DNA from: CSSED10-109M sp964349455
Lineage (GTDB): Bacteria; Bacillota_I; Bacilli_A; RF39; UBA660
Direction of reading: 5' to 3'
NCBI GenBank assembly: GCA_964349455.1
Contig: CAYGGG010000025.1
Span: 1 to 12,187 of the forward strand
DNA: 12,187 nt
The notes under the pieces were generated by a model, which worked only from the letters and a program-made list of their open reading frames with translations, did not search any database and was not told the DNA's origin. How positions within the stretch are numbered: position 1 is the stretch's first letter; each line of letters opens with the position of its first letter. The translations under genes and the position numbers were made by a program. Shown one piece after another: positions 1 to 8,315 of this stretch.

Positions 1-2091
1 CTATTAATAATGATTATTTTATGGTCGGTAACGACTTTTTCAACGTTCTATATGATATATACAATTTCACTTTGGCATGATGTTGAAAATATTTTAAGAC
101 TTGTAGCAGTAATTTTATTGTTGTTAATTTTAGCGGCACTGGTTATTATTTCGTTTAAAATTATTTTGCGAAAAAAATTAATAGCTTTTATCGTTTTTTG
201 CGTGGGGAAACTGTTTTATGCCTTGTTAATCTTATTTATTGCATTTAATGTTCATCAGGTATATGGTAAATTAAAGGGAATTACGAAAAATAGCATTACC
301 TATTCAACCAGTTTAGTAACAATTAATAGCGATGCAAAAGACATTGACAGTTTAACTGACGGCATAATTGGTATCTACAGTGATGAAGAAAGTATTGACG
401 GGTATATTCTGCCAATCGAAATAATTGAAAAAAGGAATCTGAAAAACGAAATTGTATATATTGATAGCTACTTTGAAATAATCGAGCAACTTGAAAACGA
501 AGAAATTGTCTATGCTTTTATGCCAACTAATTTTAAAACAATGTTTGGTGAAGTGGAAGAATATACTGAAACAATTGAAAAAATTAGAATTATTTATACT
601 GAAGAAAAAACAGTTAAAATTGATAGCGAAACGAAAAAAATTGATTTCGATCAACCAATTACATTTTTGTTAATGGGAATTGATTCTAGAGAGGCTAATA
701 TTAGTGCTAGTGCATTTAACGGTGATGCTTTAATGGTGATAACCTTTAATCCGCAAACTTTAAATATGACAATATTGAGCATCCCAAGAGATACTTATGT
801 GCCAATTGCTTGTTTTTCTGGAGAAAGAAAAAATAAAATAACGCATGCTGCATGGTATGGTGAAAAATGTATGAAAGAAACAATTGAAAATTTTCTTGAT
901 CTAGAGATTGATTATGTCGTTAAAATGAATTTTACTGGACTGGTTAATTTAGTTGATTTGGTTGGTGGTGTTGAAGTAGAAGTGCCATATAGTTTTTGCG
1001 AACAAAACAGTCAATCAAAGTGGGGAAAGAATACAGTTTATGTAATGGAAGGATTTCAAAAATTAGATGGTGAACAAGCACTGGCATTTTCTAGAAATCG
1101 AAAAAATAATACGGCAAAATGCGGTTATGGGTCAAATCAAGCTAATGACTTTATGCGCGGACAACATCAACAATTAGTGCTTCGGGCGTTAATGGAAAAA
1201 ATAAAAGAGATTAGAAATATTAATACAATTCAGGATATATTAACCGAGATAAGCACAATGATGGAAACCAATATGCAAACAAACGAAATCTTATCGTTTT
1301 ATAATGTCTTCAAAGATATTTTTGAACAAACTAAATATACATCAGTTGATGATTTGGTTTCGATTCAAAGATTGTACATAAGTGGGTATGATTATTATAT
1401 TCATGATTATAGTCAAATCCATAACCAAGGGACACGGGGCAATTTATATAATTTTGTCGCTTATCAAGGAAGTATTGATGATGTAAAAAAAGCAATGAAA
1501 ATTAATTTAGGGCTGCTTGAGTGGGAGCGGACAGAAACTTTTTCATTTAATGTCAACGAGCCCTATCAAGAAAAAGTAATTGGTAAAGGAATTTATCAAG
1601 AAACAAAAAGGCCGTTATTACCAAATTTATTAAGTTATACTTTGGAAAATATTGAAAAGTATGCTAATGAAAACAATTTACAATTAGAAATTGAATATGT
1701 TGATAATAATGGTCAATATCAGAATAACCAAATTATCAGCCAATTTCCGAAAGAAAAAACTGATATTGAGTTTGTAAATAAAATAATTATTCAAGTTGCT
1801 AAAACCTATTCAACTGTAATTGATTGTTCAGCACCAGGTAAAGAAAACTGTGCTTTTCCTAATTTAGTGGGACTGAGTTATAGTGAATATTTAAATATAA
1901 AAAAGAAATACAATTTAATGTGGAACGAAATTAGAATTGAACAAACCGATGCTGGTTATGATCAAACCAAATCATTAAAAGTTGTTTTACAAAGTGTTGC
2001 AGTGGGAACGGATGTTTATGGTATTTTGGGTCAAACAGTGACAATTGAGTATATGGCTGAATATGAAGAGATTGTTGAACAGGAGGAATAA
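1..2091 (+). CDS. LytR-CpsA-Psr (LCP) family membrane protein with SBP-like and PASTA-like domains, probably 5'-partial
   Basis: LCP enzymes sit in the membrane and move lipid-linked glycopolymers onto envelope acceptors; the substrate here is unknown. Residues are numbered from the Met at base 10. The frame stays open to the left edge and the first residues are hydrophobic, so the true start is probably upstream. About three membrane segments (1-22, 28-50, 57-80) precede an extracellular domain (about 85-205) that looks like a solute-binding fold. The LCP domain (about 217-395) keeps D225 and R227 in GIDSRE, the SIPRDTYV motif with R260 and D261, the LVGGVEVEVP strand, LDGEQALAFSRNRK with R362 and R364, and R383. 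The C-terminal part has two PASTA-like repeats (about 533-599 and 614-685). Six extracellular cysteines fall in three near pairs: 268/287, 330/371 and 606/614. The stop codon overlaps the next start by one base. The LCP call is firm, the N-terminal domain is inferred, and the PASTA call is likely. Confidence 0.9.
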   Translation, partial: LLIMIILWSVTTFSTFYMIYTISLWHDVENILRLVAVILLLLILAALVIISFKIILRKKLIAFIVFCVGKLFYALLILFIAFNVHQVYGKLKGITKNSITYSTSLVTINSDAKDIDSLTDGIIGIYSDEESIDGYILPIEIIEKRNLKNEIVYIDSYFEIIEQLENEEIVYAFMPTNFKTMFGEVEEYTETIEKIRIIYTEEKTVKIDSETKKIDFDQPITFLLMGIDSREANISASAFNGDALMVITFNPQTLNMTILSIPRDTYVPIACFSGERKNKITHAAWYGEKCMKETIENFLDLEIDYVVKMNFTGLVNLVDLVGGVEVEVPYSFCEQNSQSKWGKNTVYVMEGFQKLDGEQALAFSRNRKNNTAKCGYGSNQANDFMRGQHQQLVLRALMEKIKEIRNINTIQDILTEISTMMETNMQTNEILSFYNVFKDIFEQTKYTSVDDLVSIQRLYISGYDYYIHDYSQIHNQGTRGNLYNFVAYQGSIDDVKKAMKINLGLLEWERTETFSFNVNEPYQEKVIGKGIYQETKRPLLPNLLSYTLENIEKYANENNLQLEIEYVDNNGQYQNNQIISQFPKEKTDIEFVNKIIIQVAKTYSTVIDCSAPGKENCAFPNLVGLSYSEYLNIKKKYNLMWNEIRIEQTDAGYDQTKSLKVVLQSVAVGTDVYGILGQTVTIEYMAEYEEIVEQEE

Positions 2092-2780
2092 TGATTTATC
2101 GTCTAGAAAATGTAAGCAAAATTTATAATCAAAATAACGTTGCATTAGATAATGTTGATTTAGAAATAGAAGCTGGACAAATTATGGTTGTTTTAGGTCC
2201 GTCTGGTTCTGGTAAATCAACATTACTAAACATTTTATCCGGCCTTGATTACCCAAGTAGGGGCAAGGTTTTTTATCGTGATGAGCGAGTTGACCAAAAA
2301 AACGAAACAGAAATAACCGAGTATCGTTACCATGATCTTGGTTTTGTTTTTCAAAGTTATAACTTAATGTCAACTTTAACAGCAAAAGAAAATATTGAAT
2401 TAGGCAAAGTTGTTAAAGATGAGATGGAATTAAAAAAAATTATAAAAAAATTAGGACTAGAAGAACATCAAGATAAGTATCCATATCAATTATCTGGTGG
2501 CCAGATGCAACGAGTGGCAATTGCTCGTTCATTAATTAAAAATCCAAAAGTAATTTTTTGTGATGAACCAACTGGAGCACTAGATGAAAAAATCGGTAAA
2601 ATTATTTTAAAAGAACTGCAAAAAATAAACCGTGAAAAGGGAACGACGATTATTATTGTTACTCATAATCCAAGTATTGGGAAAATGGCTAATGTCGTTG
2701 TTAAGATGAATAGTGGTAAAATTGTTGAACAATTTGAAAACAAAAATCCAGTTTCGGCCGATGAATTGAGGTGGGTCTAA
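2091..2780 (+). CDS. ABC transporter ATP-binding protein, MacB/LolD type (first of two)
   Basis: This cytoplasmic ATPase should power the FtsX-type permease encoded next. All the family motifs are intact in its 229 residues: Walker A GPSGSGKS (36-43), Q-loop Q88 in FVFQSYNL, signature LSGGQ (134-138), Walker B ending D158-E159 followed by PTGALD, and H-loop H192. The C-terminal tail ending ADELRWV resembles the tail of the second ATPase and is common in Firmicutes ATPases that pair with large permeases. The start ATG overlaps the preceding stop as TAATG and lies four bases after an AGGAGG Shine-Dalgarno site at 2081-2086, so translation is probably coupled to the LCP gene. It is clearly paralogous to the ATPase at 5259-5957, including a nearly identical DNA stretch around Walker B (about 2560-2588 versus 5739-5767). 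The substrate is unknown. Confidence 0.95.
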   Translation: MIYRLENVSKIYNQNNVALDNVDLEIEAGQIMVVLGPSGSGKSTLLNILSGLDYPSRGKVFYRDERVDQKNETEITEYRYHDLGFVFQSYNLMSTLTAKENIELGKVVKDEMELKKIIKKLGLEEHQDKYPYQLSGGQMQRVAIARSLIKNPKVIFCDEPTGALDEKIGKIILKELQKINREKGTTIIIVTHNPSIGKMANVVVKMNSGKIVEQFENKNPVSADELRWV

Positions 2781-5257
2781 TGAATTTGCTTTTTTTAAAT
2801 GCAATAAAAGGGATTATGTCAAAAAAAATTCAAGTTGTTGCAATAATTTTATTAATTGCCATTTCAACGACTTTATATGTTTCAGCTAACGTTGCTATTA
2901 ATCAAGTAAAAGATGGCTATTATAATTATCTAAAAAACCAAAAAGTTGAACATTTTAGTTTTTATCCATCGTTTGAACTTGAGGAATTTAAAAAAATTGA
3001 TTTAGATTTATTAAATGGAATTAGTTTAACTGATGAAGAAAAAATGGTTATCAAACAAGTTAGTTTATGCTTAGAAACAGAATGTTCAGAACAAACGCTA
3101 TTGATTTTGTATAGTGTCTTTGTTAAATATAATAAACATTTAGAGTTAAATTTAGATAAAGTAGAGGCCTTCGCACAAGAAAAAGAATTTGATTATCAAA
3201 TTGAAACAAGCAAGCTAAGAATTGAGGGTGATAATTATTATAAGGCGATTCCTTATTTAGAAAAAAAGATTAACATTCCCTATTTATTAGAAGGAAAGTT
3301 TCCTGAAAAAGATGATGAAATAACAATTCTGCCCAATTACGCGAGTGCAAATCAATTAGTAATTGGTGATGATTATGTAATAAATGATATTACTTATAAA
3401 ATTGTTGGTTTTGCCTTTCTTCCAGATCATATTTATCCAATTTTATCAATTAATGTTCCGGTATTTAAAGAAGAAACCAATAATATTATGTTAATGAATG
3501 AGAATACCTATAATCAGTTTATCGGTATTGAAGAAAAAATTTATGTTGGGCGTTATCAAACTGAAATTGATTTTCGTAATCGAAATATTTTTGAAGAAGA
3601 AGGAATTTATGACCAAGAAGTAATTGAATATGGAATGGCTAGTTTTCTTCGTTTTGCAAGGACAGATGCCATTCAAGGTGATTTAGAACCTAACGAAATA
3701 TTTACTAATATATTTGTGAATGTTTTATTGGCAATTAGTGCGGTTATGATTATCATTATTGTTAAAAAAAGAATTGAAAGTGAAAAAAATCAAGTGGGTA
3801 TTTTAAAGGCATTGGGCTATGGGACATTTAAGATATCAATTAGTTATTTGATTTATCCAATTGTTGGTGCTGTATTGGGTAGTTTAATTGGTTATTATGT
3901 GGGAGTCGTGCTTTCAAAACCATTAGTTGATGTCTACATTAGTTTTTACAATGTACCGCTTCAAGAACACCAAATTACTTTTGATTATATTAATCGCGTC
4001 TTTTTAATGCCAATTATCTTTCTATCAATTGTTAGTTTTATAACAGCTTTTGTTATGATTCGTAAACCATCTTTGTTTTTATTAAAAGAGGGTAGTCATT
4101 TAAAGGTTAATTTTTTGACTAAATTTACTAACAAATTATTGAGAAAAAGATCTTTTAAAACCCGATTTAAATATTCACTTGCTTTTAGATCGTTAGGTAA
4201 ATTATTAATAGTTTCATTTGTTGCTTTTGCATCAGGACTTTTAATTACTTTGTTTATGATTGGTAACGGTTTGTTTAATGGTTTATTAGATCAAGCTTTT
4301 GGCAGCATGAAATTTGATTATGTTGTTAATTATAATACTTTTTTAATTGATCAAGACGAAGAAGCTGATTTATTTTTTACAATTGATCATAAGGTTGAAA
4401 AAATAATCAGTAATGGCAAAGAAAAAGAAATTGAAGAAAAAATTGAGATTACTTTATTTGGGGTTGATCAAGATCTAAAATATTTGGAAGTAAGAGATGA
4501 AAAAGAAGAACTACTTATTTCAAAAGTTAAAGATAATAATGTTTTAATTTCAAAAAGAATTGCTGAATTAAATCAAATAGAATTAGAGGACCAAATTTTC
4601 TTAAAACTAGATAATCAACTGGTTGCTTTTCAGGTGGCGGGAATTTATCAGGACTATTTTGGCCGGTTGGTATTTATTGACCGATCTGAAATGAGCACTT
4701 TATATGGTTTTGATTATCCAATTTATAACGCAAAGTATACAAATAATCAAAAGTATCAAGATACAACTAGTTTAGATGAAGAAGAAATTGATAAAATTGC
4801 CGGGGTTTTTAGTATCAAAGATTTAGAAGAAAATATAAGAAAAGAAATGGAAGCGTTTGATTATGTTATATATGTGATTATTATTTTTGCAGCAATAATG
4901 GCTTTTATTATTATGCTAGTAATTGCTAATGTTGTGGTTGAGGAAAATAAGAAAAATATTTCATTAATGAAAGTATTAGGTTATAAGAATAAAGAAATTG
5001 GTGCGATTGTTTTAAATATTTATACACCATTTATTATTGTTTCTTATATTTTATCGGTTCCAGCAATGGTTTATTTAGTTAAATATTTATTAGATAGATA
5101 TGCGGGTGATATTGGATTTGTAATACCCGTTGAAATTTCTTTGGTGCAAACAGGGATAGGTTTAATTGCTCTGTTGGTTGCATATTATTTGGGAATTGGC
5201 GTTTCAAAACGAGTTTTAAATAAAATCAGCTTGTCAGAGGCTTTAAAGAGGGAGTGA
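2780..5257 (+). CDS. ABC transporter permease with duplicated FtsX/MacB-type halves
   Basis: This is the membrane subunit of the transporter formed with the flanking ATPases. I chose ATG 2780 over an in-frame GTG at 2771. The ATG overlaps the previous stop as TAATG and follows GAGGTGG at 2768-2774 by five bases, whereas the GTG lies inside that site. The 825-residue product has about eight membrane segments: 16-38, 310-332, 354-380, 407-429, 474-496, 694-720, 742-765 and 789-811. Two large extracellular domains lie between them (about 40-308 and 500-692). Each half carries the coupling-helix motif typical of FtsX domains, ILKALGY (341-347) and LMKVLGY (729-735), showing internal duplication. 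The only two cysteines in the protein, C97 and C102, lie in the first extracellular domain. MacB/FtsX-type proteins usually act as mechanotransmitters or exporters of lipoproteins or peptides; the cargo cannot be told here. TGA is the stop. Confidence 0.92.
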   Translation: MNLLFLNAIKGIMSKKIQVVAIILLIAISTTLYVSANVAINQVKDGYYNYLKNQKVEHFSFYPSFELEEFKKIDLDLLNGISLTDEEKMVIKQVSLCLETECSEQTLLILYSVFVKYNKHLELNLDKVEAFAQEKEFDYQIETSKLRIEGDNYYKAIPYLEKKINIPYLLEGKFPEKDDEITILPNYASANQLVIGDDYVINDITYKIVGFAFLPDHIYPILSINVPVFKEETNNIMLMNENTYNQFIGIEEKIYVGRYQTEIDFRNRNIFEEEGIYDQEVIEYGMASFLRFARTDAIQGDLEPNEIFTNIFVNVLLAISAVMIIIIVKKRIESEKNQVGILKALGYGTFKISISYLIYPIVGAVLGSLIGYYVGVVLSKPLVDVYISFYNVPLQEHQITFDYINRVFLMPIIFLSIVSFITAFVMIRKPSLFLLKEGSHLKVNFLTKFTNKLLRKRSFKTRFKYSLAFRSLGKLLIVSFVAFASGLLITLFMIGNGLFNGLLDQAFGSMKFDYVVNYNTFLIDQDEEADLFFTIDHKVEKIISNGKEKEIEEKIEITLFGVDQDLKYLEVRDEKEELLISKVKDNNVLISKRIAELNQIELEDQIFLKLDNQLVAFQVAGIYQDYFGRLVFIDRSEMSTLYGFDYPIYNAKYTNNQKYQDTTSLDEEEIDKIAGVFSIKDLEENIRKEMEAFDYVIYVIIIFAAIMAFIIMLVIANVVVEENKKNISLMKVLGYKNKEIGAIVLNIYTPFIIVSYILSVPAMVYLVKYLLDRYAGDIGFVIPVEISLVQTGIGLIALLVAYYLGIGVSKRVLNKISLSEALKRE

Positions 5258-5258
5258 T

Positions 5259-5957
5259 ATGATGATAAAAATAAAAGATGTTTGTAAAATATATCAAGTT
5301 GCCGACGCACCTTTTTATGCATTAGATAGGGTTGATTTAGAAATAAAAGAAGGTGAAATCATTGTCGTTTTAGGACCTTCTGGTTCGGGCAAGACAACTT
5401 TGTTAAATGTTATGTCTGGTCTTGATAAGGTTTCAAGTGGCAATATTTTCTATAATGAAACTGATATTACCAAGTTTAGCGATTTTCAAATGACAAAGCA
5501 TCGTCAAAAAAATGTTGGGTTTATTTTTCAAAGTTATAATTTATTAGAACATTTAAATGTTTATGAAAATATATTAGTTGGTGAAAAATTAGCAAAAGAA
5601 AAAGTTGATGTTGATGAAATTATTAGTGTTGTCGGTTTAACAAAACATAAGCACAAAAAAAACTATCAGTTATCTGGTGGCGAACAGCAAAGGGTGTCAA
5701 TTGCAAGGGCCTTGGCCAAGAACCCGAAAGTGCTATTTTGTGATGAACCAACAGGAGCACTAGATGAAGAAACAGGTAAAATTGTGCTGGATAAATTAGT
5801 CCAAGTTAATGAAAAGTTCAAAACAACAATTTTAATTGTTACTCATAATCCCGGGATCTCTTTTATTGCTGATCGAATTATTAAAATGAATAGCGGTAAA
5901 ATTATTGAAAATGTTAAAAATGAAAGAGTTAAACCAAAGAATGTTGAGTGGTGTTAA
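5259..5957 (+). CDS. ABC transporter ATP-binding protein, MacB/LolD type (second of two)
   Basis: This is the second ATPase of the same operon, 232 residues, beginning one base after the permease stop. Motifs are complete: Walker A GPSGSGKT (39-46), Q91 in FIFQSYNL, signature LSGGE (138-142), Walker B with D162 and E163, then PTGALD, and H196. Two consecutive ATG codons (5259 and 5262) are possible starts. The AGGGAG site ending at 5254 lies four bases before the first and seven before the second, so the second may be used. The protein resembles the ATPase at 2091-2780 throughout, but differs in the Walker A ending, the helical region and the tail (ending NVEWC). Because the permease has two halves in one chain, the two ATPases may form a heterodimer, one per half. 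That is inference; they could also be used alternately. A strong terminator follows directly. Confidence 0.95.
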   Translation: MMIKIKDVCKIYQVADAPFYALDRVDLEIKEGEIIVVLGPSGSGKTTLLNVMSGLDKVSSGNIFYNETDITKFSDFQMTKHRQKNVGFIFQSYNLLEHLNVYENILVGEKLAKEKVDVDEIISVVGLTKHKHKKNYQLSGGEQQRVSIARALAKNPKVLFCDEPTGALDEETGKIVLDKLVQVNEKFKTTILIVTHNPGISFIADRIIKMNSGKIIENVKNERVKPKNVEWC

Positions 5958-5994
5958 AAGAAAAGTTAAAATAAATAGACTTTTCTTTTTTTTT
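5956..5994 (+). terminator. Rho-independent terminator of the LCP/ABC operon
   Basis: A perfect 11-base stem, AAAAGAAAAGT (5956-5966) pairing with ACTTTTCTTTT (5979-5989), encloses a 12-base loop and is followed by five more Ts (5990-5994). The stem begins at the second base of the ATPase stop codon. It has only two G:C pairs, as expected in an AT-rich genome. The opposite strand lacks a comparable T-run, so it should work for + strand transcription only. Confidence 0.8.
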
Positions 5995-6004
5995 GTATTA
6001 TAAT
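5976..6004 (+). promoter_or_regulatory. Candidate sigma-A-type promoter for lon
   Basis: A perfect -10 hexamer TATAAT (5999-6004) lies 17 bases after TAGACT (5976-5981), which matches four of six bases of the -35 consensus. The -35 overlaps the loop and descending arm of the upstream terminator, so termination and re-initiation occupy the same few dozen bases. Transcription would start near 6010-6012, between the -10 and the lon Shine-Dalgarno site. I found no CIRCE- or CtsR-like repeat next to it. Confidence 0.65.
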
Positions 6005-6016
6005 AAGAGCCGATTT

Positions 6017-6023
6017 GGAGGTG
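6017..6023 (+). promoter_or_regulatory. Ribosome binding site deciding the lon start
   Basis: GGAGGTG lies five bases before ATG 6029. It rules out the in-frame ATG at 5993, which lies inside the T-run and promoter region and has no Shine-Dalgarno site. Confidence 0.85.
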
Positions 6024-6028
6024 CTTTG

Positions 6029-8314
6029 ATGAAAAAAAATTTACCAGTGATTCTTCTAAGAGGAATCGTATTAGTTCCAAATAATGAAATAAGACTTGAA
6101 TTTGATAATCAAGAAAGTAAAAGTGTAATTGATATGGCTGAATATTTTCATGACAATTATATTTTTATAATAAATGAAATAACTAATGAACAAACGCAAA
6201 AAATTGGCATAATTTCTAAAATAGAAAAAAAATTTTTAGAAGCAAACGGAAATTACCGAGTTGTTATTAAAGGATTATATCGTGGTCGAATAATTGAATA
6301 TATAAATTCAGATACACCAGAAAGTGTTGAAGTAATCGTTGAAAAAGTAGTTGAAAATGGTGTAAACGAAGAAGCGGAAATGATAAAAAAACTGTATCGC
6401 ATAATTGAAGGATATATTAGGGGCAATCCATACATTGACCAAAAAGTTTTGGGCTTTTTTCGCGAAATGAAAAGTTTATCCGAAATGATTGATGCATCAC
6501 TTCCATTTATTCCAATTACGCCAGAGCGTGCACTTGAATATGTCTATCAATTAGATGTAAAAACAAGAATGGATATGCTTTGTGGCGATATTGAACAAGA
6601 AGCGGTAAAAACAAATGTCGATGGGATGATTGATAGTAAAGTCCGTGTCGAATTGGACAAAAATCAACATGAATTTATTTTAAGAGAAAAAATGAAGGCC
6701 ATTAAAGAAGAATTAGGTGAAGCTGGGTCAAAAGATGATGAAATTAGTGAATTACGCGAAAAGATTTTAAATTTAGCGGCACCGACAAGAATCAAAGAAA
6801 GATTACAAACTGAACTAAAAAGATATGATATGCTCCCGCCAACATCACCAGAAGTACATATCGCCGCTAATTATATTGACTGGTTACTAAATATTCCTTG
6901 GCAAAAAATGACCAAAGACAATGAAAATTTAAAAGATGTTGAACAAAAATTAGATAATTCACATTTTGGACTTGAAACAGTAAAAATGCGAATTTTAGAA
7001 TTTCTTGCTGTTAAACAAAGAACTAATAGTTTAAATGGACCAATTTTATGTTTAGTTGGACCACCGGGGGTTGGTAAAACAAGTTTAGCGGTTAGTATTG
7101 CTGATGCAATGAAAAGGCAATTTGTTAAAATGTCAGTTGGTGGAATTCATGATGAAGCCGAATTAATTGGTCATCGCAAGGCCTATATTGGATCATCACC
7201 AGGACGAATTATTCAAGGTTTAAAAAAAGCAAAAACAGCTAACCCGCTATTTTTAATTGATGAAATCGATAAAATGACGAAAGATATCAAAGGTGATCCA
7301 GCAAGCGTTTTATTAGAAGTATTAGATCCAGAACAAAATAAATTTTTTAGTGATAATTATATTGAAGAAGCAGTTGACTTATCAAATGTATTGTTTATCG
7401 CGACCGCTAATTACGCTGAAGATATTCCAGATGCATTAAGAGATCGATTAGAAATTATTAATCTTTCGGGTTATACTGAATATGAGAAATTATACATTGC
7501 CAAAAATCATTTACTAACTAAGATTTGTCAAAATCATGGTATTGAATTAAAAAAAGTAACAATTAGTGATAATATTATTTTAGAAGTAATTCGTAATTAT
7601 ACAAAAGAAGCCGGTGTTCGTGAGTTAGAAAGACAGTTATCAAAAATTGTTCGTAAAGTTGTTTATGATATTGTAATAAATAAAAAAGAAAAAAACTATA
7701 CCATCACCAAACCAGTGTTGCACAAATATTTAGGGACTGAAAGATATTTTACCGATAAAAAAGAATTCAAAAAAGAAATTGGCGTTGTCAACGGGCTTGT
7801 CTATACCTATTTTGGTGGCGATACCATTCCGATTGAAGTTAATTTGTATAAGGGCAAGGGCGATTTGATTTTAACGGGGTCATTGGGTGATGTAATGAAA
7901 GAAAGCGCTCAAATTGCCTTAGGTTATATTAAATCAAATCATCAATTATATAACATTGCTTATGAATTAATTACTAAAAATAACATTCATATTCACGTTC
8001 CAGAAGGAGCAGTCAAAAAAGATGGACCAAGTGCTGGAATTGCTTTAACAACAGCAATGATAAGTGTATTAGGAAAATATGAAATTCCGCATGATGTCGC
8101 GATGACTGGGGAAATTACTTTGCGAGGGCGGGTTCTTTCAATTGGTGGTTTAAAAGAAAAAAGTATTGGTGCTTTAAGAAATGGGATTAAAAAAATCATT
8201 ATTCCCGAAGGTAATATGAAAGATATTTCGGAAATTCCAAAAGAAATTAATTCAAAGATAACTTATATTCCAGTTAAGAATTATTCGGAAGTTTTTAATT
8301 ATTTTATGCAATAA
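6029..8314 (+). CDS. lon: ATP-dependent Lon protease (LonA type)
   Basis: Lon is a cytosolic hexameric protease that unfolds and degrades damaged and regulatory proteins using ATP. The product is 761 residues, close to the usual 770-785. An N-terminal substrate-binding LON domain (about 1-200) begins with NLPVILLRGIVLVPN. A helical linker (about 200-300) follows, then the AAA+ module with Walker A GPPGVGKT (344-351), Walker B D411-E412 in FLIDEIDKM, and the DALRDRLEIINLSGYT arginine region. The C-terminal peptidase domain has the catalytic serine S668 in KDGPSAGIA and the catalytic lysine K711 in IGGLKEK, 43 residues apart as in E. coli Lon (S679/K722). All key residues are present, so it should be active. 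There is no membrane segment, so it is LonA rather than LonB. It appears to be transcribed alone from its own promoter. No separate terminator is visible behind it, so some readthrough into the next gene is possible. Confidence 0.97.
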   Translation: MKKNLPVILLRGIVLVPNNEIRLEFDNQESKSVIDMAEYFHDNYIFIINEITNEQTQKIGIISKIEKKFLEANGNYRVVIKGLYRGRIIEYINSDTPESVEVIVEKVVENGVNEEAEMIKKLYRIIEGYIRGNPYIDQKVLGFFREMKSLSEMIDASLPFIPITPERALEYVYQLDVKTRMDMLCGDIEQEAVKTNVDGMIDSKVRVELDKNQHEFILREKMKAIKEELGEAGSKDDEISELREKILNLAAPTRIKERLQTELKRYDMLPPTSPEVHIAANYIDWLLNIPWQKMTKDNENLKDVEQKLDNSHFGLETVKMRILEFLAVKQRTNSLNGPILCLVGPPGVGKTSLAVSIADAMKRQFVKMSVGGIHDEAELIGHRKAYIGSSPGRIIQGLKKAKTANPLFLIDEIDKMTKDIKGDPASVLLEVLDPEQNKFFSDNYIEEAVDLSNVLFIATANYAEDIPDALRDRLEIINLSGYTEYEKLYIAKNHLLTKICQNHGIELKKVTISDNIILEVIRNYTKEAGVRELERQLSKIVRKVVYDIVINKKEKNYTITKPVLHKYLGTERYFTDKKEFKKEIGVVNGLVYTYFGGDTIPIEVNLYKGKGDLILTGSLGDVMKESAQIALGYIKSNHQLYNIAYELITKNNIHIHVPEGAVKKDGPSAGIALTTAMISVLGKYEIPHDVAMTGEITLRGRVLSIGGLKEKSIGALRNGIKKIIIPEGNMKDISEIPKEINSKITYIPVKNYSEVFNYFMQ

Positions 8315-8315
8315 T

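Noticed and set aside
352..654. Open reading frame of about 100 codons on the - strand inside the LCP gene, and similar antisense frames elsewhere (for example 2182-2385, 5832-6080, 7993-8199)
   Set aside because: They lie opposite well-supported genes, lack ribosome binding sites, and their products are low-complexity Phe/Asn/Ile-rich sequences expected from reading AT-rich coding DNA backwards.
5993..6028. N-terminal extension of Lon starting at ATG 5993
   Set aside because: It would begin inside the terminator T-run and cover the promoter and Shine-Dalgarno site; the extra 12 residues do not resemble a Lon N-terminus.
5958..6028. CIRCE or CtsR operator controlling lon
   Set aside because: I looked for the TTAGCACTC/GAGTGCTAA inverted repeat and for GGTCAAA-type repeats in the lon leader and found neither.
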